Positions 1-7,354 of a stretch of 37,216 bases of DNA are shown one piece after another. Location: positions 1-37,216 of the forward strand of contig CAJLTA010000022.1 in the NCBI GenBank assembly GCA_905209455.1, read 5' to 3'. A program made the translations under genes and the position numbers. Below the pieces are notes generated by a model. That model was not told where the DNA came from. It did not search any database and saw only the letters and a program-made list of their open reading frames with translations. Source of the stretch: an uncultured Collinsella sp. Its GTDB lineage: Bacteria; Actinomycetota; Coriobacteriia; Coriobacteriales; Coriobacteriaceae. Numbering within the stretch: position 1 is the first letter of the stretch; each line of letters opens with the position of its first letter.

Positions 1-370
1 GAAGGTCAGCGCCCTTTCGTTTCACGTCACCTTGCCTCAAATGCGACCCGCTCGCTGTCCGTCCTCTGCCTGCGGCGTTGTCTTGCTCCGGATGCGGCAG
101 TTAGGGACGCTCCTTTTCTGCCGGCGGTTTGGGACACTCCTTGGGTAGCCGTTTGGGACGTCCCCAACGACTACCCGGGGGAGTTGCCTTCCCTCGTGGC
201 GGTCTTTTAGCAGAAAAACCAAGTGAGTAGGCTTTTTGCAGGAGGCCAAGCACACCCTAAACACGCCACAGCTCTGACCTGCAGTTTTATAGATCATTTG
301 TCGCGATGTGCTCGGCAAGTTCAAAAAAGTCTACTCACTTGCATCCGAAACGCACCAGATAGGCAAAATA
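1..370. repeat. Gene-free repeat-rich intergenic region
   Basis: No convincing gene lies here. Three imperfect direct repeats starting GTTWGGGAC occur at 100, 127 and 151. A hairpin spans about 147-177, and its centre is the palindrome GGGACGTCCC. An inverted repeat pairs 220-238 (CAAGTGAGTAG then GCTTTTTG) with 322-341 (CAAAAAAGT then CTACTCACTTG) around about 83 bp. This looks like a degenerate dispersed intergenic element. A 95-codon reading frame on the minus strand crosses it, but it has no ribosome-binding site and its repeated SVPN peptide simply reflects the DNA repeats. Confidence 0.5.
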
Positions 371-406
371 ACCGCCGCGAGAGGGCCCCAGTCCCTTCGC
401 GGCGGT
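371..406 (-). terminator. Terminator after the ABC permease gene
   Basis: Perfect 10-bp stem (ACCGCCGCGA at 371-380 with TCGCGGCGGT at 397-406), extended inward by AGGG/CCCT. On the minus strand it is followed by TATTTTGCC, a modest T-rich tract. It lies about 38 bp beyond the permease stop codon. Confidence 0.7.
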
Positions 407-443
407 CATATGCCTCTGATTTTGCGACGATTTTGCCCGCTTG

Positions 444-2666
444 TTACTCGCTGTAGCGGGTGGCTATGGCGGCTTGTACCATGCCGGTGCTCATGAGGTA
501 GGTCACCAGGAAATAGCCGCCGTAGGCTGCCAGGAAGATCGCGCAGGTGAGGCCCACGGTGCCGCCGATGCTCATATTTCCGAATATGCTCACCATCTCG
601 ATGATCACCTTAAGTGCCACAAAGGAGTGCGCCAAGCCCACCGCCAACGGGAACAGGAAGAATACCGCTTGCTGCGCCATCACCGAATGGCGAATCTGGC
701 GGTCGTCGCAGCCGATCTGTGCCAGCACACGATAGCTGCGGCTGCCGTCGGCCACGTTGGAGAGTTGCTGGATCGACAGAATCGCCGCGCATGCAACAAC
801 CAATACAAAGCCGATGTAGATGGCTAGGTAGCTAATAAGACCGTTCATTTGCGCTGCTTGCGTGTACATCTCGGAGCGTGTGATGAAGGTTCCCCACGAC
901 CCCGACTCCTTGCCGTCAACGAGCAGATTGTCGAGCACAGTGTTTTTAATGCTCTCGTCTGCCTCAGTCGTATCCATCCCCTGTTTGTAGTTAACGAGCA
1001 GGCTACTGGAATACGGCTGCAGATTAAGTTGGGACAACAGCTCGTCGGCAACGACGACGGTACCCGGATTACTGCCCATCGCCGAGTTGGCGATGGCCGC
1101 CGTATCTTCGTCCGACTTATCGGTTGCGGGCTTGAGCGTATGCCCGCCCAAGGTAAGGGCATGGCCGCCAGCCATATACTTGGTGTACAGGTCGACCAGC
1201 TCGCCGCCCATATCACATGTGAGCAGATACTGGTCGTGACCGATGTGCACCGGCTCCTCGCCCATCATCTGACGCAGTTTGTTGTACTGGCTCGCCGGCG
1301 TCACAAACAGACCCATCGTATCGGCATTGCTACCCCCGAACGCCTTGGGAAGCTTTTCGCCCATGGCCTTGCACATTTCACTTGGAGTCACCGAAGGATC
1401 CGAACCGCCAAGCGGGTAACTCAGATACGAATCGATCTGCACATGCTCACCGGCAACATCGGCAATATTGACCTTCTTGCCGGTCTCGTCGTTGTTGTCC
1501 GCCGACTTGCCCTTACGATCGCCGTGCCATGGATCGCCGTGCCATGCGAAGTACAAATCGACCGTACTATCGGCCAGCACCATGCGATCGGCTTCAGACG
1601 GATTGATGTACTCTTTGTAGTAGTCGAGCGTATCGGGCGTGTAATAGACATACGTCTGAGACACGTCTACAGGGTTATAGCGCTCGAGGTTTTCGTTCAT
1701 CACGTTGGCAATCGACATACCGCACGTCACCGAGGTGATGGCCAAAAACAGGAGCATCGCGATGACGCCCATCGAAAAGCACACCGTGTTGACCTTGGCC
1801 GCAAGCTGGCGCACGGTAAACATGTTGAGGCCGCGCCAATACACGCCGCGCAGGCTCTGCAGCAGCTTGATGAGCATGCCCGAGAGTCCCCAGAACAGGG
1901 CAAAGGTGCCCACGGTAACCATAGCGGTCGTAATACCAAACTGGTTCATGGCCTCTTGCAGCTTGCTGTCCGTCGCGGTTAGCGGGAACCCATCACGTAG
2001 CAGACGGTAATAGGCCACGCCCACAAGCACCACGCCCACGGCAAAGATGGCAATCGCAATCCAGGGGTTGCGCGTCTTGATGCTCTCGTTGCGACGCTCG
2101 GCACCCATAAGCTCGATGAGTTTGGTACGACGCACGGCGCGAAGGTTCAGCAGTAGCGTGAGCACAAACATTACGAGCGTGCAGGCAAGAGTCAGATTGA
2201 ACGCATGCACCGAGAAAAAGAAGTGGAAATTGGCAATCTGTGTCTTAAAAAGCGAGGCCGTAAAGAACGTCATGAGCTGGGAGAGTCCCACACCCAGCAT
2301 AATGCCGGCGACAAAGGCCACCACCGAGACAATCACCGTCTCGAGCGCCATGATCGTGGCGACGCGCCCGCGCCCCATGCCGAGCACCTGGTACAGGCCA
2401 AACTCCTTCTTGCGGCGTTTCATGATGAAGTTATTGGCATACACCATCAAAAAGGCCATGACACCGGCCAAAAAGTACGTCAGGTTACCGAGCATGCTGC
2501 CCATAACCTGCGCCAAGCCCTCTTCATCGATTCCGGCGATGTCGACCTGCATCGAGATGGTGTTGAAGGCATAGAAGACCGTGACGCCCAGGGTGAGCGT
2601 CAAAAGGTAGACAAGGTAGTCGCGGCCGGCGCGGCGGACGTTGCCCCAAGCGAGTTTACAGAGCAT
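444..2666 (-). CDS. ABC transporter permease, FtsX/BceB-like
   Basis: Membrane subunit of an ABC exporter of the MacB/FtsX superfamily, about 740 residues. The N-terminus (MLCKLAWGNVRR) is followed by a hydrophobic segment near residues 17-37. A further helix follows, then the FtsX-like stretch KRRKKEFGLYQVLGMGRGR near 80-100, then several more helices. Next comes a soluble, polar extracellular domain of about 300 residues, and the last 120 residues hold three helices. This is the topology of BceB-type permeases, which handle peptide antibiotics, although the protein is longer than typical BceB (about 650). I prefer the ATG at 2666, with GGTGAGGG upstream, over a GTG at 2678. The start overlaps the ATPase stop by 11 bp, so the two are translationally coupled. 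No sensor kinase or response regulator lies beside it. The substrate is unknown. Confidence 0.85.
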   Translation of the reverse strand: MLCKLAWGNVRRAGRDYLVYLLTLTLGVTVFYAFNTISMQVDIAGIDEEGLAQVMGSMLGNLTYFLAGVMAFLMVYANNFIMKRRKKEFGLYQVLGMGRGRVATIMALETVIVSVVAFVAGIMLGVGLSQLMTFFTASLFKTQIANFHFFFSVHAFNLTLACTLVMFVLTLLLNLRAVRRTKLIELMGAERRNESIKTRNPWIAIAIFAVGVVLVGVAYYRLLRDGFPLTATDSKLQEAMNQFGITTAMVTVGTFALFWGLSGMLIKLLQSLRGVYWRGLNMFTVRQLAAKVNTVCFSMGVIAMLLFLAITSVTCGMSIANVMNENLERYNPVDVSQTYVYYTPDTLDYYKEYINPSEADRMVLADSTVDLYFAWHGDPWHGDRKGKSADNNDETGKKVNIADVAGEHVQIDSYLSYPLGGSDPSVTPSEMCKAMGEKLPKAFGGSNADTMGLFVTPASQYNKLRQMMGEEPVHIGHDQYLLTCDMGGELVDLYTKYMAGGHALTLGGHTLKPATDKSDEDTAAIANSAMGSNPGTVVVADELLSQLNLQPYSSSLLVNYKQGMDTTEADESIKNTVLDNLLVDGKESGSWGTFITRSEMYTQAAQMNGLISYLAIYIGFVLVVACAAILSIQQLSNVADGSRSYRVLAQIGCDDRQIRHSVMAQQAVFFLFPLAVGLAHSFVALKVIIEMVSIFGNMSIGGTVGLTCAIFLAAYGGYFLVTYLMSTGMVQAAIATRYSE

Positions 2667-3441
2667 CGGAGCCCTCACCGCCCATCATGGCAACGACCTC
2701 CATAATGCGGTCGAAGAACTCTCGGCGGTCGGTGTCGCCGCGGCGCAGCTCGGTGAAAATCTTGCCGTCGCGGATAAACAGCACGCGGCTCGTATAGCTG
2801 GCAGCAAAGCTGTCGTGCGTGACCATGAGCACCGTGGCGCGTAGGCGGCGGTTAAGGGCCTCCAGGCTCTCGAGCAGCAGACGAGCGCTTTTAGAATCGA
2901 GGGCGCCGGTGGGCTCGTCGGCCATGATCATGGTGGGGTCGGTGACGAGCGCGCGAGCTGCGGCAACGCGCTGCTGCTGACCGCCGGACATCTGGTAGGG
3001 ATACTTGTCGAGCACCTGACTGATGGAGAGGCGCGCTGCCACATCCTGCACGCGGGTTGAGATCTCTGCCGAGTTTGTGCGGGCGATGGTGAGCGGCAGG
3101 GCGATGTTCTCGCGTGCCGTGAGCGTATCGAGTAGGTTGGAGCCCTGGAAGATAAAGCCGAGCTCCTCGCGGCGGAACTGCGAAAGCTTAGCCTGCTTCA
3201 TGCGCGTAATGTCCTGCCCGTTGATGCGGATGGTGCCGCTCGTGGCGCTATCGATGGTCGAGACGCAGTTGAGCAACGTCGACTTGCCCGAGCCCGAGGC
3301 CCCCATGATGCCAACAAATTCGCCGCGGTTGACGGTAAAGCTGACGTCGTTGAGCGCGCGGGTCACGTTGCCCAGCGCTCCATATACCTTTTCGAGATGC
3401 GCGACCTCCAGTACCGGGGTCGCCATGTGCGTGGTTTGCAT
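2656..3441 (-). CDS. ABC transporter ATP-binding protein (BceA/MacB-like)
   Basis: Cytoplasmic ATPase of the two-gene exporter, 261 residues. Walker A is GASGSGKS (residues 47-54), the Q-loop is FQGSN near 98-102, the signature is SGGQQQR (152-158), Walker B is MIMADEP (171-177), the D-loop is GALD, and the switch His is H209 in THD. It is closest in form to the MacB/LolD/BceA branch, whose partners are FtsX-type permeases, matching the downstream gene. The ATG at 3441 has AAAGGA seven bases upstream. It is probably the first gene of a bicistronic operon, reading away from the divergent NUDIX-Vsr gene across a 148-bp gap. Confidence 0.9.
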   Translation of the reverse strand: MQTTHMATPVLEVAHLEKVYGALGNVTRALNDVSFTVNRGEFVGIMGASGSGKSTLLNCVSTIDSATSGTIRINGQDITRMKQAKLSQFRREELGFIFQGSNLLDTLTARENIALPLTIARTNSAEISTRVQDVAARLSISQVLDKYPYQMSGGQQQRVAAARALVTDPTMIMADEPTGALDSKSARLLLESLEALNRRLRATVLMVTHDSFAASYTSRVLFIRDGKIFTELRRGDTDRREFFDRIMEVVAMMGGEGSDAL

Positions 3442-3589
3442 ACCGAGTCCTTTCTTGCGATTAGTCTACGGCATCTATAGTCGCAAGAAGACGAGTCGGC
3501 TACCATCGATATGGCTTACGCTTGCCTTACCGTTGTGTAAGGTACGGGTAGCTAGCCTGTCACGTGTTGATGCTAAGAGAGGACTCCTG

Positions 3590-4576
3590 TTGAAGACTGT
3601 TCATGTTGCCGCCGGGATCATTCGCAAGGAAGGATCCGATGAGCTGCTTGCCGTGCAGCGCGGCTATGGCGACATGCAGGGACTTTGGGAGTTCCCAGGT
3701 GGCAAGCTCATGCGCGGCGAGACGCCCGAAGACGCCGTACGCCGCGAGCTCATGGAAGAGCTGCAGGTAAAAGTCACCAACCTGCGCGATTTCTACACCG
3801 TTGAGTATGACTACCCCGATTTCCATCTCTCCATGGAGTGCTACTACTGCTCGCTCGCCGATGAATCCGATGAGCCCCAGAAGCATGACCGTCAACTCGA
3901 TATCCGTTGGATTCCGCGCACCTCGCTTGCCACGGTGGAATGGATGCCCGCCGACAAGGGGCTCATTGATGCCCTGATTGAGCTGAAGGAAGATCGGCTT
4001 GAGGCAAGCTCCGCTGATGACACCGCGCCCAACACAGCCGACAAACCCACCGCCAAACCCAAGCGCAAAGCCAAGCGCCGCAGCAAAAAGCGCCCCAAGC
4101 CCGACCTGCTGGACGGCATCGACACCTCGGACCTTTCCGCTGACGAGCGCGAACTGGTCCGCCGTCGCGCCGCCATCAAAAAGTCCATGAAGGGCAACAA
4201 GCGTGCGAACACCAAACCCGAGCTGCTCGTTCGCCAGCGCCTGCGCGCCGCAGGCCTTACGGGATACCGTCTGGAATGGAAGGTGCCCGGAAAACCCGAC
4301 ATCGCCTTTCCCGGGCGGAAGATCGCCATCTTCGTCAACGGCTGCTTTTGGCACCGCTGCCCTAAGTGCAATCCAAGCCAGCCCAAGCGCAACGTTGAGT
4401 TTTGGGAGGCAAAGTTCCGTCGCAACGTCGAGCGCGACCGCGCTGCCGTGGCAGCGCTCACTCAAATGGGCTGGACGCCCATCACCGTCTGGGAATGTGA
4501 GCTCAAAAAGGACCGCATCGACGCCACCATGGAAAAGGTCATCGAGCAGGTGCGCGCCGCAGAGCCACAGCACTAG
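3590..4576 (+). CDS. NUDIX hydrolase-Vsr endonuclease fusion
   Basis: Predicted 328-residue two-domain repair protein. Residues 1-135 form a MutT-like NUDIX hydrolase with a box from G38 to V60 (GKLMRGE, then RELMEEL), although the usual Gly near the end of the box is Gln59. MutT relatives hydrolyse oxidised dNTPs such as 8-oxo-dGTP. Residues 140-200 are a Lys/Arg/Pro-rich linker, probably DNA-binding or flexible. Residues 200-328 match very-short-patch repair endonuclease: RANTKPELLVRQRLR, then PDIAF with the catalytic Asp237, GCFWHRCPKC (W254, H255), FWEAKFRRNVERD, and the WECEL end. Vsr nicks T:G mismatches left by deamination of 5-methylcytosine and is normally a separate protein beside a dcm-type methylase; none is in view. 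The start is a TTG at 3590 preceded by GAGAGGAC. The open frame extends far upstream but has no other start with a Shine-Dalgarno site. Confidence 0.85.
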   Translation: MKTVHVAAGIIRKEGSDELLAVQRGYGDMQGLWEFPGGKLMRGETPEDAVRRELMEELQVKVTNLRDFYTVEYDYPDFHLSMECYYCSLADESDEPQKHDRQLDIRWIPRTSLATVEWMPADKGLIDALIELKEDRLEASSADDTAPNTADKPTAKPKRKAKRRSKKRPKPDLLDGIDTSDLSADERELVRRRAAIKKSMKGNKRANTKPELLVRQRLRAAGLTGYRLEWKVPGKPDIAFPGRKIAIFVNGCFWHRCPKCNPSQPKRNVEFWEAKFRRNVERDRAAVAALTQMGWTPITVWECELKKDRIDATMEKVIEQVRAAEPQH

Positions 4577-4676
4577 GAACGAGCCGTCCACACGCCCCAC
4601 ACAGGCGAGCCACATCCGCACCACAAACCTTAGAAAGCCCTTAAGCTCAAACCTTTCAAGAGTGTTACTCGATAGC

Positions 4677-4706
4677 TTTGACCTGCGATTTCATCGCAAC
4701 GTCAAA
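4677..4706 (+). terminator. Hairpin downstream of NUDIX-Vsr
   Basis: Imperfect stem TTTGACCTGCGAT (4677-4689) with ATCGCAACGTCAAA (4693-4706) around a 3-nt loop, about 100 bp after the NUDIX-Vsr stop. It is followed by a T-rich stretch (AAGCTTTTCTTT) slightly further on. It could be a weak terminator or a protein-binding site. Apart from this hairpin, the region 4577-4829 contains only a GCACGGG...CCCGTGC hairpin in the leader of the next ORF. Confidence 0.4.
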
Positions 4707-4829
4707 CCTCATTAAGCTTTTCTTTAGCGCTTCTTTGCAGCAGCCGCGGCATAATACTGCCAACGCACGGGACCTAGCAGCAGACCCCGTGCGCAACCTT
4801 TTGGTGGACATCGAGGAGGCCGCATAAGC

Positions 4830-5039
4830 ATGCATTCTTCCAATGACGCAGCACAGCAGCCATCCCTAAATCATGCAAACCTATTCTCCTTCCCCCCGAC
4901 ACAGAGAAACGGCCTCCTCGACTCCCCCACCACAAAAGCCAAACGTTCTGCAGACCAACACCTCAACCTGCAGACATCCTTCGAAAAACTCCAAGCCTCA
5001 CTAGACCAGGCATTCCCCAACCAAGCCCGGGCATACTAA
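4830..5039 (+). CDS. Small hypothetical protein, 69 aa
   Basis: I do not recognise this protein. It is supported mainly by an excellent ribosome-binding site (GAGGAGG at 4813-4819, 10 bases before the ATG) and a structured leader. The product is Ser/Gln/Asn-rich and soluble (MHSSNDAAQQPSLNHANLF...), with no signal peptide or membrane segment. The last third (SFEKLQASLDQAF) could form a short helix. The codons are C/A-rich, unlike the G/C-ending codons of neighbouring metabolic genes, which suggests either transfer or decay. It ends just before the 153-bp palindrome, so it may be the surviving 5' end of a longer gene cut by that element. Confidence 0.4.
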   Translation: MHSSNDAAQQPSLNHANLFSFPPTQRNGLLDSPTTKAKRSADQHLNLQTSFEKLQASLDQAFPNQARAY

Positions 5040-5107
5040 TCCCCCATCAGCAAAGAAGCCCTAACGCCCCACCCCTTCCGCCCCAACGCCACAAGGGCGA
5101 TCGAGCA

Positions 5108-5260
5108 GGACGGCTTGGGCGGGTCCCCGTACTTAGTTTCCAAAATCATTCCGCAGCGCGAAGGCCCCCGTTGCCAACGCTTCGTAGAAGCGAAGCAACG
5201 GGGGCCTTCATGCGCGAGGACGTTTTGGAAACTAAGTACGGGGACCCGCCCAAGCCGTCC
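5108..5260. repeat. 153-bp near-complete palindrome (MITE/REP-like)
   Basis: The outer arms 5108-5145 and 5223-5260 are perfect 38-bp inverted repeats (beginning GGACGGCTTGGGCGGG). Inside them, GAAGGCCCCCGTTGC (5160-5174) pairs with its exact complement at 5195-5209. Inside that, CGCTTC (5178-5183) pairs with GAAGCG (5187-5192). The whole element can fold into one long rod. It follows the small ORF and precedes the 3' end of the minus-strand aldolase gene, so it may also end aldolase transcripts, although there is no clear T-tract. Perfect arms of this length suggest recent insertion or active maintenance. Confidence 0.8.
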
Positions 5261-5284
5261 GGTGGGATCAGAGTACCCTTGCTG

Positions 5285-6142
5285 TTACTCTGCCTTGCCC
5301 ACAGAGTTGAGGTTGGTCATGCGGATCTTAACCAGCTCGGTGATCTCGCGCATACCCTCCTTGGCCGGCTTCTTGGGATCGAAGCAGGCGGGGTTCTCGG
5401 CCATGTAGGCCATGAAGCCCTTGGTGTAGGCCTGACGCAGCTCGGTGGCGTAGTTAACCTTGCAGATGCCGTTCTTCACAGCCTCGGCAACCTGCTCATC
5501 GGGCACACCGGAGGTGCCGTGCAGAACCAGCGGCACGTCGACGGCGTCGCGGATGGCCTTGACCACGGACTGCTCGATGTGCGGATCGCTCGTGTACACG
5601 CCGTGGCTGGTACCAACGCCAATAGCCAGCGAGGTGCAGCCAGTGCGCTCGACGAACTCCTTGGCCTCGGCAGGATCGGTGTAGGGGCTCTCGCCCTCGA
5701 CCGCGGGACCGTCGTCCTCCTTGCCGCCAACCTTACCGAGCTCAGCCTCGACGGGCACGCCCATGGCGCGGCCAGCGTCGGCGACGGACTTGGTCAGAGC
5801 GATGTTGTCCTCGAAGGACTCGTGCGAGCCGTCGATCATGACAGAGGTGTAGCCCGTGCGGAAAGCCTGCATGCAGCGGTCATAGCCATCGCCGTGATCG
5901 AGGTGCAGGGCGACGGGCACGGAAGCGCGCTCGGCGGCAGCCTTGACCATGCCGTAGAAGTAGTCCAGACCAGCGGTCTTGATGGTGCCCGGGGTGGTCT
6001 GCATGATGACGGGGGACTTGGTCTCCTCGGCAGCGGCCAGAACGGCCATAACAAACTCGAGGTTCTCGACGTTGAAAGCGCCAACAGCGTAGTGGCCGGC
6101 CTGAGCGTCCTTGAGCATCTTTTCGGTGGTAACAAGTGCCAT
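5285..6142 (-). CDS. gatY: Class II tagatose-1,6-bisphosphate aldolase (GatY/KbaY type)
   Basis: Zn-dependent aldolase, 285 residues, the usual length for GatY/KbaY. It cleaves tagatose-1,6-bisP (or fructose-1,6-bisP) to DHAP and glyceraldehyde-3-P. Visible residues are catalytic Asp82 and metal ligand His83 in LHLDHGD, His180 in GTSHGVY, and His208 in LVLHGTSG. VEAELGKVGGKEDD (131-144) is the metal/loop region typical of the family. The ATG at 6142 has GGAGAGGAG upstream; earlier in-frame starts lack a site. With lacA, lacB and lacC in this window but no class I LacD, this enzyme is the likely last step of the tagatose-6-P pathway. Fructose-bisphosphate specificity cannot be excluded from sequence alone. 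It is divergent from a DeoR regulator. Confidence 0.85.
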   Translation of the reverse strand: MALVTTEKMLKDAQAGHYAVGAFNVENLEFVMAVLAAAEETKSPVIMQTTPGTIKTAGLDYFYGMVKAAAERASVPVALHLDHGDGYDRCMQAFRTGYTSVMIDGSHESFEDNIALTKSVADAGRAMGVPVEAELGKVGGKEDDGPAVEGESPYTDPAEAKEFVERTGCTSLAIGVGTSHGVYTSDPHIEQSVVKAIRDAVDVPLVLHGTSGVPDEQVAEAVKNGICKVNYATELRQAYTKGFMAYMAENPACFDPKKPAKEGMREITELVKIRMTNLNSVGKAE

Positions 6143-6227
6143 GAGCGTTTGCTCCTCTCCCTCGCCCGCATCTGGACATCGGGCGTAGTTGTTCACAAGG
6201 CGTTTTACCTTGCGTTTTGCTGCGCTC

Positions 6228-6377
6228 ATTGTATGAAATTCAGCAGCTTTGCACGTGCGAGATATTGAGCCCATGCAGGTCAATACAGTCATTTTTGAAA
6301 AGCAAACGGAAGAAATTTGAGCCGAGTGAACATGTTCGATATTGAATTTTGGGCGTTCAGCGTCTTTCTTTTATAGA
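6228..6377. promoter_or_regulatory. Divergent aldolase/DeoR promoter region with LacR-like box
   Basis: The 334-bp gap between two divergent genes. For the minus-strand aldolase there is a good -10, TACAAT (complement of 6228-6233), but a weak -35. For the plus-strand DeoR gene, TTGGGC (6349-6354) and TATAGA (6372-6377) are 17 bp apart. Just upstream of that -35 lies GAACATGTTC (6328-6337) overlapping TGTTCGATATTG (6333-6344). The latter is the reverse complement of a 12-mer that recurs exactly before lacF and before the second cassette, so it is a likely DeoR/LacR operator. Confidence 0.55.
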
Positions 6378-6476
6378 AAAGATAAGTAATCGAAAGGTGT
6401 TTTCTTACCCAAAAAGAAAATGAACGAAAATAGAGTCAACACAATTCCTGCAAATTTAGCCGAGAATGGAGCAAGC

Positions 6477-7280
6477 ATGGCCCAAGCCACCAACCGCGCC
6501 TTTGCCGACGAACGCCGTACCGCCATTTTGGAAATGCTCGATCATAATGCCTCGGTGCAGGTAGCAGAAATCGCCCAGACCTTTGGCGTGTCCTCCGTCA
6601 CCGCCCGCGCCGACCTGGACGCGCTCGCCGAAGCAGGCAAGCTGCGCCGCACGCACGGCGGTGCCGTATCACTCCACAAACGTCTGACCGTCTCCACGCA
6701 GGATCGCCGCATCAATGTCAACGTCGCCGCCAAGCAGGCCATCGCGCAAAGCGCCATCGAGCTCGTCAATGACGGCGACACGCTGCTCGTCGACTCGGGC
6801 ACCACGGCGCTCGAGTTCGTCCGGCTCCTCGATCAGCGCGACGGTATCACCGTCATCACGGCCGACATTACCATTGCCGATTACATCGACGAGAGCATGC
6901 CCTCAGTCGATGTCGTCATGCTGGGCGGGGCACTGCGCAAAGGCCATCGTTATTTGTACGGACCGCTCACTATGCAGGCGCTCCAAATGGTCCATGCCGA
7001 TCTGGCCGTCATGTGCCCCGGCGCCTTTGTCCCCAGCTGCGGCTTTACGACCGACTTTCCCCAGATGGCCGAGACCAAAACGGCTATGATCGCCGCAGCC
7101 CATCAAAGCGTCGCCCTCATGGACGCCAGCAAGGTTAACGGACGCGGCATGTACCGCTTTGCCGAGCTTGCCGATGTCGACTCCATCGTGATGGACCGTG
7201 ACCCCGACCATGCCGTCGCCACCTCGATCGCCGAGGCCACTGACAGCTCACGTCCAGCCCTCGTCATCGCCGGCGCTTAA
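6477..7280 (+). CDS. DeoR/GlpR-family transcriptional regulator
   Basis: Sugar-phosphate-responsive repressor, 267 residues. An N-terminal winged helix-turn-helix (about 12-62) contains ILEMLDHNASVQVAEIA and ARADLDALAEAGKLRRTHGGA. The C-terminal DeoR sensor domain shows the ligand motif DSGTT, then VMLGGALRKGHRYLYGP, and an ending in the KVNGRGMYRFAELADVDSIV style of the family. The ATG at 6477 has GGAG six bases upstream; an in-frame ATG at 6420 lacks a site. It is divergent from the tagatose-bisP aldolase, so it probably controls that gene and itself in response to a sugar phosphate. It is distinct from the LacR at 34013-34777. Confidence 0.85.
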   Translation: MAQATNRAFADERRTAILEMLDHNASVQVAEIAQTFGVSSVTARADLDALAEAGKLRRTHGGAVSLHKRLTVSTQDRRINVNVAAKQAIAQSAIELVNDGDTLLVDSGTTALEFVRLLDQRDGITVITADITIADYIDESMPSVDVVMLGGALRKGHRYLYGPLTMQALQMVHADLAVMCPGAFVPSCGFTTDFPQMAETKTAMIAAAHQSVALMDASKVNGRGMYRFAELADVDSIVMDRDPDHAVATSIAEATDSSRPALVIAGA

Positions 7281-7282
7281 AC

Positions 7283-7322
7283 AAAAACCACCACAAAGGT
7301 GCCTGTCCCCTTTGTGGTGGTT
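7283..7322 (-). terminator. Terminator between DeoR and FprA genes
   Basis: A 14-bp stem, AACCACCACAAAGG (7286-7299) with its complement at 7309-7322. Read on the minus strand it is followed by TTTTTGTTT, so it ends the FprA transcript. The convergent DeoR gene runs into the same hairpin but has no T-tract on its side. Confidence 0.8.
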
Positions 7323-7354
7323 GTGGTGGTTGAGCATCAGAAGTGAATGTGCCG

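Noticed and set aside
37..324. 95-codon minus-strand reading frame in the left gap
   Set aside because: No ribosome-binding site. Its SVPN peptide repeats mirror DNA repeats, and an inverted-repeat element lies within it.
849..1982. 377-codon plus-strand frame opposite the ABC permease
   Set aside because: His/Arg-rich antisense translation without a start signal, opposite a gene with clear membrane topology.
3023..3589. Upstream extension of the NUDIX-Vsr frame
   Set aside because: The open frame continues into the ABC ATPase gene on the other strand, but no motif or start site supports it. Translation from TTG at 3590 gives the complete NUDIX domain.
5171..6268. 365-codon plus-strand frame opposite the aldolase
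   Set aside because: It starts inside the palindrome and is antisense to a gene with intact catalytic residues.
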